Below the pieces are notes generated by a model that worked only from the letters and a program-made list of their open reading frames with translations, was not told the origin of the DNA and searched no databases. From Saprospiraceae bacterium (GTDB lineage Bacteria; Bacteroidota; Bacteroidia; Chitinophagales; Saprospiraceae), in assembly GCA_013360405.1 (NCBI GenBank), contig JABWBR010000012.1, forward strand, positions 16,626 to 80,625: a stretch of DNA of 64,000 bases. The letters are read 5' to 3'. Of this stretch, positions 43,608 to 52,200 are shown piece after piece. Position 1 is the first letter of the stretch. Each line of letters starts with the position of its first letter. The position numbers were made by a program, and so were the translations under genes.

Positions 43608-45470
43608 TTATTTCGCGTTCAATAAATTGCGGAAATGGGCATTCAATTCGAATACGGTAAAGGGCAGGCCCTGCACTTTGTTGTATTGTAAATAGGGAAA
43701 CTCGGGGAAGGAACTGCGCAGCAGCGTAGCGAATTGCCCCAGGTTGAGTTCGCACACTACGATTTGCTTAAACCGCGAAAAGACTTCACGGGTATTGCGC
43801 GGCATGGGGTTGATGTAATGGAAGTGGGCAAGACTTACGGCGTGGCCTTCTTCCTGAAGGGCTTTCACAGCGGTATGCAAGCTGCCGTAAGTGCCGCCCC
43901 AGCCTACCACCAGCAGATCGCCGCTTTCGGCGCCGTCGAGTTGCAGTTCGGGGATATAATTTTCCACCCGGCGCACCTTTTCAGCGCGCAGTTTGACCAT
44001 GTGTTCGTGGTTTTCCGGGTCGTAGCTGATATGGCCGGTGCCGTCTTCTTTTTCCAGGCCGCCGATGCGGTGTTCAAATCCCGGCATGCCGGGCGTAGCC
44101 CAGCGTCGCGCCAGCGTTTCGGGGTTGCGCAGGTAGGGCAGCCATTCTTCGCCAGGCAGGGGTGCGACGGCGGGTTTGATGGGCTCCAGATCGTTTACGC
44201 TGCGGATGCGCCAGGGCGCCGAGCCGTTGGCGATATAGCCGTCGGTCAATAAAATCACGGGCGTCATGTGTTCAAGAGCCAGGCGGGAGGCTTCGTAGGC
44301 CATATCGAAGCAATTGGAGGGCGACGATGCAGCCACCACGATAACCGGACTTTCGCCGTTGCGGCCGTACATGGCCTGCAGCAAGTCGGCTTGCTCGGTT
44401 TTGGTGGGCAAACCGGTAGAAGGGCCGCCGCGCTGAACATTGACAATCACCAGGGGCAATTCGGTCATCACCGCCAGGCCGATAGCTTCGCTTTTGAGCG
44501 CCAGGCCGGGGCCGGAGGTAGTAGTGAGCGCCAGGTTGCCGGCAAAAGAAGCGCCTATGGCCGAGCAAATACCGGCAATTTCGTCTTCCGCCTGGAAAGT
44601 GGTAACGCCAAAGTGCTGGTGTTCACTCAATTCGTGCAAAATATCGGATGCGGGCGTAATAGGATAAGACCCCAGGAACAGGTGTTTGCCTGATCTTTCG
44701 GCCGCTGCCAGGAAACCCCAGGCGATGGCCGTGTTGCCCATCAAGATGCGATAGGTGCCTCCCGTCATCTTGGCGGGCAAGATCGTGTAAGCCGAGGAGA
44801 GCAGCTCCATCGTTTCGGCGTAGTGGTAACCCGACTTGAGCACTTTAACGTTGGCTTCAAAAATCTGCGGCTTATGGCCGAATTTCTTTTCCAGAAACTT
44901 AATGGTATAATCCAGCGGGCGGCTAAACATCCAGAACACCATGCCCAACGCAAACATATTGCGGGTGCGGTTCATGCTGGTGTTGTCCAGGCCCATTTCC
45001 TTAATGGCGCCTCTCGACAATTGGGTGATAGGCGCCGGGATGAGGTTATAGGCGGAGAGTGTGCCATCTTCGAGGGGATTATCGCTATAACCGGCTTTAC
45101 CCAGGTTTTTGGTCGTAAATTCGTCTGCGTCAACGATAATCGTTTTGCCGTGTTGTACGGCCGAAATATTGGTTTTCAGTGCCGCAGGGTTCATCGCTAC
45201 CAACACGTCCACATCGTCGCCGGGAGTTGAAATCTCCACTTCGCCGATATGCACCTGAAAACCCGAAACCCCGTAAATACTGCCTTCCGGGGCGCGGATT
45301 TCAGCGGGATAGTTGGGAAAAGTGGCAATGTCGTTGCCCAACATGGCCGATGTGTCGGAAAACTGGGAACCCGTGAGTTGCATGCCGTCGCCCGAGTCGC
45401 CGGCGAAACGGATCACCACGCGGTCGAGCCTGATCTTATTTTTATCCTGGGTAGTTGCGGTATCAGACAT
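43608..45470 (-). CDS. korA: 2-oxoacid:ferredoxin oxidoreductase, fused gamma-alpha subunit
   Basis: The 620-residue protein joins a gamma domain (about residues 15-210; RFAGDSGDGMQLTGSQF, PNYPAEIRAPEGSIYGVSGFQVHIG) with an alpha/pyrimidine-binding domain (about 220-600; FLGSYPITPASDILHEL, TTTSGPGLALKSEAIGLA, QRGGPSTGLPTKTEQADLLQA). It starts at ATG 45470, the first gene of the operon. The enzyme is the CoA-dependent ferredoxin-reducing alternative to 2-oxoglutarate dehydrogenase. A dicluster ferredoxin gene begins about 200 bp away on the other strand. Confidence 0.92.
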   Translation of the reverse strand: MSDTATTQDKNKIRLDRVVIRFAGDSGDGMQLTGSQFSDTSAMLGNDIATFPNYPAEIRAPEGSIYGVSGFQVHIGEVEISTPGDDVDVLVAMNPAALKTNISAVQHGKTIIVDADEFTTKNLGKAGYSDNPLEDGTLSAYNLIPAPITQLSRGAIKEMGLDNTSMNRTRNMFALGMVFWMFSRPLDYTIKFLEKKFGHKPQIFEANVKVLKSGYHYAETMELLSSAYTILPAKMTGGTYRILMGNTAIAWGFLAAAERSGKHLFLGSYPITPASDILHELSEHQHFGVTTFQAEDEIAGICSAIGASFAGNLALTTTSGPGLALKSEAIGLAVMTELPLVIVNVQRGGPSTGLPTKTEQADLLQAMYGRNGESPVIVVAASSPSNCFDMAYEASRLALEHMTPVILLTDGYIANGSAPWRIRSVNDLEPIKPAVAPLPGEEWLPYLRNPETLARRWATPGMPGFEHRIGGLEKEDGTGHISYDPENHEHMVKLRAEKVRRVENYIPELQLDGAESGDLLVVGWGGTYGSLHTAVKALQEEGHAVSLAHFHYINPMPRNTREVFSRFKQIVVCELNLGQFATLLRSSFPEFPYLQYNKVQGLPFTVFELNAHFRNLLNAK

Positions 45471-45672
45471 ATTGTTTTGTATTTTAGCTCCTGCAAATTT
45501 TAAAACGGTCGAAAGGTACAACTATCGCCTATACGGCCCGAATGATTTTCGTCAGCCGATATATTGATGATAATCATATTTTGTTTGCGCCCGGTCTTCT
45601 AAAATTGGGGGTTGAAACAATGATCCGGTTGATACCCGGTTGTACAAACTTAATAAAAAAATTTTATTACCT
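45471..45672. promoter_or_regulatory. Divergent promoter region korA / ferredoxin
   Basis: The spacer must hold promoters in both directions. On the minus strand TACCTTTC (one base off TAnnTTTG) lies about 50 bp upstream of korA; on the plus strand TATTTTG with one spacer base too few stands at 45577. Both are weak matches, so their exact positions are not settled. Confidence 0.4.
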
Positions 45673-46020
45673 ATGGCTATTAAGATCACCGAAGATTGCA
45701 TCAACTGCGATGCGTGCATTTCTGAATGCCCGAATAATGCGATCTACGAACCCGGAGAAGCTTGGCGTTATGCCGATGGCACTGATCTGAAAGGATCGGT
45801 TAAGGACCTGAGAGGTATGGATGTCAGTGCCGAAGCATCTCACGATCCGATCTCCGACGAGTTTTATTATATCGTTGCTGATAAGTGCACAGAGTGCAAG
45901 GGTTTCCACGAGGAGCCGCAATGCGCCTCCGTCTGCCCCGTAGATTGCTGCGTGCCCGACGAAGCCCACGTGGAAAGCGAAGAAGCGCTGATGGCTAAGA
46001 AGGCGTGGCTGCATATTTAA
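45673..46020 (+). CDS. Dicluster 4Fe-4S ferredoxin
   Basis: The 115-residue protein has two cluster motifs. The N-terminal one is CINCDACISECP (residues 9-20). The second is ADKCTECKG followed by CASVCPVDCC. It carries a long insert between the clusters, as in bacterial 2[4Fe-4S] ferredoxins of the Alvin type. The start at 45673 gives MAIKITEDCINC, the usual beginning. It is divergent from korA, so it is the natural acceptor for the Kor enzyme and donor for the NuoEFG-lacking complex I (inference). A TGTGCTGATG array begins directly at its stop codon. Confidence 0.92.
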   Translation: MAIKITEDCINCDACISECPNNAIYEPGEAWRYADGTDLKGSVKDLRGMDVSAEASHDPISDEFYYIVADKCTECKGFHEEPQCASVCPVDCCVPDEAHVESEEALMAKKAWLHI

Positions 46021-46118
46021 TGTGCTGATGAGTTAATGTGCTGATTTGCTGATGAGTTAATGTGCTGATAATATATTAATAATTAGCAAATTAGCACATC
46101 AGCAAATTAGCACATCAT
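46020..46118. repeat. 8-bp GTGCTGAT array with inverted half
   Basis: Words TGTGCTGATGAGTTAA (twice) and TGCTGATT run directly from the ferredoxin stop TAA; after a short AT-rich middle come inverted words AAATTAGCACATCAGC ending at the stop codon of the convergent lipoprotein gene. The arms can form a long hairpin. Confidence 0.88.
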
Positions 46119-46750
46119 CTTTCCCTCAACGTCGGACTATCCTCGACGGGGGCTTCGTGTTTGTTGTCTTCGCAACCCAGTCGAACCTCTGCGCGGAGAC
46201 GGCCTTCCGGGTTGGGTTCGTGGCTCAGGCGGATGGTCAACCAGCATCCGTTGGCGGTACGGCTGTATTCGGCGGCGCCATAGGCTTCCTGTGTCTCATC
46301 GTCTTCATCTACCTCGTCGGCGAGGAAAAACATAGCGCCCAGGTCGGCGCGGCCGCTCTCGTTATAGGGCGGTTTGCCGAGGCGGTACAACTGCAACTCG
46401 TAGTCGAGCGAGGTGAGATTGATTCTCCTTATTTTTAAACGGTAGGATTTCCCCCCGCCATCGCCGCTAAAAAAATAGACTTTCCCCAATGCCAGTTGGG
46501 TAGGAAAGTACACCGTATCGGCGCCCACCAACAGGTATTCGCCCTGCAGGTTGATTTTTTCAGGATAATCGGCTTCTTTTAATTGTTGCAAAAACACGGG
46601 CGCGTATTGCGTAGAGTCTACTCCACCGGCTTGTGCTGCGGACGCTTCCGGCGCAGCATTTTCCGACGCGGTTGATTTAGAAGCGCTATTGCCACAAGCG
46701 GCAAACGAAAGGGCAATCATGGCCCAGAACAAGGTACGGAGGGTGGTCAT
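46115..46750 (-). CDS. Putative lipoprotein, unknown function
   Basis: The 211-residue protein begins with a lipoprotein signal (MTTLRTLFWAMIALSFAACGN, with lipobox FAAC) and a low-complexity Ser/Ala/Glu linker. The rest is beta-rich (YLLVGADTVYFPTQLALGKVYFF, YRLKIRRINLTSLDYELQLY) with an acidic DEVDEDDETQEAY stretch. No domain was recognised. The gene's TGA stop is immediately followed by TGTGCTAATT, part of the array shared with the convergent ferredoxin gene. It is probably attached to the outer or inner membrane by its lipid. Confidence 0.75.
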   Translation of the reverse strand: MTTLRTLFWAMIALSFAACGNSASKSTASENAAPEASAAQAGGVDSTQYAPVFLQQLKEADYPEKINLQGEYLLVGADTVYFPTQLALGKVYFFSGDGGGKSYRLKIRRINLTSLDYELQLYRLGKPPYNESGRADLGAMFFLADEVDEDDETQEAYGAAEYSRTANGCWLTIRLSHEPNPEGRLRAEVRLGCEDNKHEAPVEDSPTLRER

Positions 46751-46762
46751 GGTCGGTTTTTT

Positions 46763-46824
46763 TAGCGGTCAGCAGTCAGCACTCAGCTACTAAGACCTGA
46801 CTGCTGACTGCCGACTGCTGATAG
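46763..46824. repeat. 7-bp word array with inverted half (CAGTCAGC / CTGACTGC)
   Basis: GCGGTCAGCAGTCAGCACTC (46764 on) is followed by CTGACTGCTGACTGCCGACT (46797 on). It separates two minus-strand genes and resembles the array at 18652-18733. Confidence 0.8.
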
Positions 46825-46826
46825 CA

Positions 46827-47201
46827 TTAATGCGCACACTTCTCCATCACTTCGTGGAAGCGATCGTGGAGGGCAAACAATGCGGTTTTGATTTCAGCTT
46901 CCGTTTTTTTGCGCTGCACCATTTTATCAAGCGCCTTTGATTCCTTGGCCAACAGCGCAACCGATTTTTTCACGCCTTCTTTATTATAGGCGGTCGGAAT
47001 TTTTGATTTTTTCAAAACAGCGGCTTTCTGGGCCATTTCGCCCGAGCGTTCCATGATGGGTTTGAAGTTGCCATCTTCTGCAGGGTGGAACGTTTGAGAC
47101 ATCACACCGTGGAAGTCCTCAAGTTCTTTCCAGCCTTCTTGTTGGGCCATTACGATCTGGCTGCTTCCTACGAGCAACAGGAGAATCAAAAGATTTTTCA
47201 T
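46827..47201 (-). CDS. Small periplasmic helical protein
   Basis: The 124-residue protein has a signal peptide (MKNLLILLLLVGSSQIVMAQ) and is otherwise mostly helical: DFHGVMSQTFHPAEDGNFKPIMERSGEM, a Lys-rich middle, and ALHDRFHEVMEKCAH at the end. The spacing of His residues near the N- and C-terminal helices recalls cytochrome b562 or related four-helix bundles, but haem binding cannot be concluded. It is upstream of the lipoprotein gene on the same strand with a repeat array between them. Confidence 0.7.
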   Translation of the reverse strand: MKNLLILLLLVGSSQIVMAQQEGWKELEDFHGVMSQTFHPAEDGNFKPIMERSGEMAQKAAVLKKSKIPTAYNKEGVKKSVALLAKESKALDKMVQRKKTEAEIKTALFALHDRFHEVMEKCAH

Positions 47202-47324
47202 ATGTTTGAAATTAATTGGTTAAGCGATGTACCGCCAACCGGGAGTTCAGTCTAAACAGGCGCTTAAAGATACAGCAGAATTGCTGAATTTGCCATGTTA
47301 TTTTCCGCGTTTTTCATGGCGACT

Positions 47325-47478
47325 GTTCGATGCGACTGTGCGACTGTGCGACTGTGCGACTGTACGACTGTACGACTGTACGACTGTACGACTGTACGAC
47401 TGTACGACTGTTATAATGGACGTATAAAGATACGAAAAGTTTCCTTGATCGTAAAGTCGTAAAGTCGTAAAGTCCCAA
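47325..47478. repeat. Long 8-bp array GACTGTAC plus inverted GTAAAGTC array
   Basis: About ten tandem units (first GACTGTGC, then GACTGTAC) fill 47330-47411, followed after 40 bp by three inverted GTAAAGTC units (47453-47476) next to the LRR gene start. It is the longest array in the window. The units are nearly identical, so recent copy-number change is likely. Confidence 0.88.
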
Positions 47479-47489
47479 ACCCGACCACC

Positions 47490-48902
47490 ATGACAGCCTA
47501 CAACATACCCCAGGCAATAACCCTGGGCGACAACATTACCGAATTGATCCTGGAGGCACAGCCGCTCGACGGCTGGCCGGTGGAGGTATTTGCCCTGAAA
47601 AACCTTCGGATCTTGCGTATCCGGCATGGCGGACTGAAGTCGGTGCCAGCCGACATTGGCAAACTCAAGAACCTCGACGAACTCGACCTTTCGCACAACG
47701 CTATTACTAAATTACCCGCCGGCATCGGTAAACTGGATCGACTTTCCGTGCTCCATGTGAGCCACAACCGGCTGTCCAGTCTACCGGCAGCCTTGTCGCG
47801 TTGCCTCACCTTGCGCGAACTCGACATATCAGGAAACTGCTTTTCTCGTTGTCCGCAGGTAGTGCTGAGCGCGCCCTGGCTGGCCAGGCTCAGGATGGCC
47901 GGCAATCAATTGCAAAAGTTGCCTGCCACGCTTGGGGATTGCACCCAATTGCAGGAATTAGACCTCTCGCAAAACGCCCTCACTACCCTGCCTGCTGCCA
48001 TTGGCAAACTAGTGAAATTGCGCAAGCTCGACCTGTCGCACAACAACCTGCGCCGGTTGCCGGCGGCGCTGTCAAAATTGCCCTGGCTGGAAGAAATCGA
48101 CGTTAGCGACAACCCCACCCTACCCCAGCCCATAGCCTTGCTTGCGCTTCCTGCATTAAAGCGGCTGCGGGGACTTACCACTCCAGAAAAAACCGACATG
48201 CTCCACGAACTGGTTGATAACTGTAATCGGTATAAATTGCCGCCGGCATGGCGAAAGCTGTTGTGGCAATGGCGGGAAGGCGCTACAGCGGTTGACTGGC
48301 TTACTTTACCGGCTGCCGACTTGTCGAAGCTGCTGAATTTATCGTGGCCGGAACTGACGGTAGCCATCAGGGCGTATTTGTACGAGTTGCGCCCCGCTCA
48401 ACTGGCGCCAGGCGCCGTAATCACGCCATTGGGCGAATGCCTGATAAGATACCACGACATTGAAGCGCGTTTGCAACAACAAGGCATCCAATGGAGAGAA
48501 AAAGCGGATAAAACCACTACCCACCTATTGCTAGGCGCGGCTCCGATCCAATTACCTGTTTTAAAAAACAGACCATATATATTTATAGGTGAACGCGAGT
48601 TACTAAAATGGCTCGACCGCATCGAAGGCCGCTATCTGGCGCTTGATCCGCCTGCCGAAAAATTGGATATGCTGCGGCGTTTGCTGATGAATGGGCAGCG
48701 GCAGCAGGTTTTATTGGCCATACAAATGATAAAAGGCGGGGGAATGCCGGAAGAAATATTGCCGGTATTGATTAGCGTTTCAAATAGCTGTGATGATATA
48801 TTAATACGTGATAAGCTATCACAAATGACAATTCCGTATATGGCTGAAAATGAAAAACATACGAAACCATCTCCAATATTGAGTAATGTGGGGAAAGAAT
48901 AA
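47490..48902 (+). CDS. Leucine-rich-repeat protein with BRCT-like C-terminal region
   Basis: The 470-residue protein has about eight LRR units in residues 15-235, of the LxxLxLSxNxLxxLPxxIxKL bacterial type (for example NLDELDLSHNAITKLPAGIGKL). After a linker, residues about 305-385 hold a pattern like a BRCT domain: GECLIRYHDIEARLQQQGIQW then THLLLGA and a later ELLKWLD. BRCT-like domains bind phosphopeptides or DNA ends. There is no signal peptide, so the protein is probably cytoplasmic. LRR plus BRCT is an unusual combination; the BRCT assignment rests on a short motif. Confidence 0.72.
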   Translation: MTAYNIPQAITLGDNITELILEAQPLDGWPVEVFALKNLRILRIRHGGLKSVPADIGKLKNLDELDLSHNAITKLPAGIGKLDRLSVLHVSHNRLSSLPAALSRCLTLRELDISGNCFSRCPQVVLSAPWLARLRMAGNQLQKLPATLGDCTQLQELDLSQNALTTLPAAIGKLVKLRKLDLSHNNLRRLPAALSKLPWLEEIDVSDNPTLPQPIALLALPALKRLRGLTTPEKTDMLHELVDNCNRYKLPPAWRKLLWQWREGATAVDWLTLPAADLSKLLNLSWPELTVAIRAYLYELRPAQLAPGAVITPLGECLIRYHDIEARLQQQGIQWREKADKTTTHLLLGAAPIQLPVLKNRPYIFIGERELLKWLDRIEGRYLALDPPAEKLDMLRRLLMNGQRQQVLLAIQMIKGGGMPEEILPVLISVSNSCDDILIRDKLSQMTIPYMAENEKHTKPSPILSNVGKE

Positions 48903-48936
48903 AATTTGACATTTCATTATGTTTTCCGCTATCTAC

Positions 48937-48967
48937 TTGTTATTCCAATAAATAACCAATATATTTG
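48937..48967 (+). promoter_or_regulatory. Promoter for the T9SS metalloprotease
   Basis: TTG (48937-48939), 20 bp, TATATTTG (48960-48967) matches the Bacteroidota consensus. Transcription would start about 105 bp before the first upstream ATG (49081) and 160 bp before the (CA)11 tract. Confidence 0.7.
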
Positions 48968-49080
48968 ATTTCGTCTTGTAATGATACTGTTATAATAAAT
49001 AGTTAATGCGAACTTCTTCGAATCGCTCGCGAAATATACTATAGCCTATACCTATTCCTTAACCCTAAAACTTATCAATT

Positions 49081-49202
49081 ATGGCGTCGTTCAATTTCAT
49101 GTCCCATTCTGACTCAACTTACCATTTGCTAAAAATGCACACACACACACACACACACATAGTTGGGTACACACGTTTCGTATTGCCATAGTCCTTCCTC
49201 TC
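49081..49202 (+). promoter_or_regulatory. (CA)11 tract with upstream start codons: possible phase switch
   Basis: ATG 49081 and ATG 49135 share one frame. The second is followed by eleven CA units (49138-49159). In the present length this frame stops at TAG 49189. With ten or thirteen units it would join the protease frame and supply codons for SWVHTFRIAIVLPLMLLMYG, a full signal peptide. In the current state only ATG 49203, inside that signal peptide, is in frame. See the findings. Confidence 0.7.
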
Positions 49203-52200
49203 ATGTTACTGATGTACGGGTTAATCCCCCAAACGTATTCGCAATGTCTGATTGCTGCACAAGCTTCACCTCCCTCGAGTTGCGTGGAGACGGCGCCTGA
49301 CGGCCCGTTCACTGTTAAGCTCTATATTCACACCATTCGACATACCGACGGCTCAGGCGGCATTTCTCCAGCTACAATTTCTGTAATTCTGAAAACGCTT
49401 GAGTCTGATTTCAAGTCGCATAACATTTATTTTTCACTGGCCTGCATAAATGACATACATGATTCTTTTTATATGCTACCTGTGAATTTTCAGGCTCTAT
49501 TCACCTCGTCTTATGCAGAACCAGACGGAATCAACCTATTTGTAATTGAACTGCCAGGAAGTAGTGGCGGGGGCGGGTTAGCTGCGGGGGTTCCGGCTAT
49601 TAGTGCATACGTAACAGTATCTAATTTCGAACCCAATTACAAAGTAGTCTCTCACGAGATAGGGCATTGTTTGGGTTTAACACATACTTTCCAGGGCTCT
49701 CCGCATTCAAGCGAAGCGGGCATTAGCCCCGCCGAGCATGCTGACGGGGGTAATTGCTGGACAGCGGGTGATTATGTGTGCGATACGCCTGCCGATCCGG
49801 GGCCGGGGCTTAACGGCGAGCAACCCGATTGCAGTTGGTTACCTCCTGCCGGTATATTGGATCCTGAAAACCAACTATATACCACTACCGACACGAAAAA
49901 TATCATGAGTTATTTTAGCGATTGCAGGCTGTATTTTACACCGAAACAAGGTGTGAGGATGAGATATTTTTTGAGCGATGACGCCGTATTACAACCGGTA
50001 CGAAAAGATGACGCTAGTATTTGGAGTGATGAAACCTGGACTACCAATAGACATTTTGATTCCGATTTAAGAGTGCTCTCCGATCAGGAACTAAAAATTG
50101 TCGGCGCTACCTTGTATATGGCGCCAAACACAAAAATAATTGTCGAAAAAGGCGCCGTGCTAAACTTGAAAAGCGGAGCTAAAATTACAGTAAACCCAGG
50201 TATGGGCTGTACGCCAAATGTGCCTTTTTGGAAAGGTATCGAGCTTAGAGGCGGCGCGAACAACACGGAAGAACCGGCTTATGTTCTGGTTTCCTCTGCT
50301 ATTATTGAATTTGCACAAGACGCTTTGTACTATCCTCAACAAAGTACCTCAAGCTCTTATGGCCGGATACATACCACACAGGCTACTTTTCGCAATAATC
50401 AAAGCGCCCTGACTTTGCTATCCAGTGGTCCTCAATTAAGCATATACAATACAATACCCAGTAATTTTTATCGCACTCAGTTCATAGTTGATCAGGATTA
50501 TCCCGATGGGGCCATATTTAAAGGCTTTGCATCGCTGGCGTATGTGAAGAATATACGATTTATGGGATGTACGTTTGACAATCAGCTTTATGAAGATTAT
50601 AAATTCGATGACCGGAATTATGCGATTTGGTCTCTGGAGTCGAATTTTACGCTTAAATCCCGATGTTCGTCGGGGTATCTCGAATCGCAATGCCCACCGG
50701 AACAATATACACCTTCTATTCTTAGGGGATTCAAAACCAGCGTTTATGCATCGTCTTCTCATGGTTCAACCATCCTGGATAACAGGTTCAGCCGCTTTTT
50801 CAATAAAGCGGTAGATATAACCTCAAGCCAGTCTGTCGTAATGCAAAAAAACGACATTGAATTCGATAGCGAACCGGCAGCCGGCGCTATACCCCGAATC
50901 GGACTTCAATTTGACAAATGCACTGGTTTTGCCATCAGCGACAATGCGATCAGCGCCGATTACACCGATGCGCCAACCGAAACGGGTATTCTCATCAAAG
51001 ACGCAGGCTCGGAATACAATGAAGCGGTTCGCAATGAACTAACCGGCTTGCGGGTGGGAATGGCGGCTACAGGGATTAATCACAATACTGCTTTTCCCTT
51101 AAATGGGCTACAGTTTCTGTGCAATGACATGCAAAATTTCCATACACCTAACAGCAACGGGCCTATCGACCTACTTTTTAATGGAAGGGTGGCTTCTTTT
51201 CAAGGTAGTGAATTAGCTCCCGCAGGTAATACTTTTTCCCATAATTTAGCCCCCCTCGGAAGCGATATTCGCTACAACTTTTACTTCTTGGCGCCGGTAA
51301 CTTATTATTATTGGGCAAACAGCCCTGAACAGAAACCGATTAATGTAGCTGGGATAGATACAGAGGCCTCGGATAACAATCCCAGTTGCAGCCACTCTCA
51401 ATCCTGCCCCGATCTCGAAGAAATAACAGCTTTATACTTGATCACTAAAAACCGCTACGATTCGCTTTCCGGTATTTATCATTCGCTATTAGACGGCGGA
51501 CAAACCGCATCCCGGCTCGAAGAACTACACAATGCTACGACGGCCGGGGCGGTTTCAACCTTGTACCAGCTATGGGCTATTTCTCCTTATTTGTCAGCGC
51601 AGGTACTAATGACCTTTTACGACCGCAGCGATCTATACAGCGACACACAGCGTTACGATCTTATTGCTGCAAATCCCGATGCGCTTAAGCATAGCGAATT
51701 GAGGGAATGGATTTCCAATAGTCCGGAGGCCCTGCCCACACATTTACAAACCCAACTGCTTGAACTTCCGCTGACGGCTACGCCCAGAACTGCGTTGGAG
51801 GCGGAAATGAGTTTTAACTACGGGCAAGCAGGAAAAGCGGCAAACAACGCTTTATATTTATTATACGCCCAGGATTCTGTAGATAACTTGTCCCATATTC
51901 GCGAGTGGGCTCAAAAAAAACAATCGCTTTACGCCACTATTGAGCAAATCGATCAATATTTCGCGCAATCCCCACTGTCTTCCCTTTCTGAATATGCTAA
52001 TAGTCTAACCTGGCTGCAAGCTGCAAATGAAGAAGAAGCCGCGCAATTTGCCCAGTATATGGACTACGTCCAGACTTTGCACAATGCGCTCATCGACGGT
52101 CGCAATTTCTTTGAACTGGATAGTTCCGAAATTAATCAATTAATAGCGATTGCTTCTTCTGATAGTTATGCCGCAACAACAGTCCGGGATTTTCTGCATA

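Noticed and set aside
47325..47478. CRISPR array considered for the 8-bp GACTGTAC units
   Set aside because: Units are 8 bp, directly joined, with no spacers; no cas genes in the window.
49097..49312. 71-codon minus-strand frame with a CVCVCVC run
   Set aside because: The run is the complement of the (CA)11 tract; no start signal or family.
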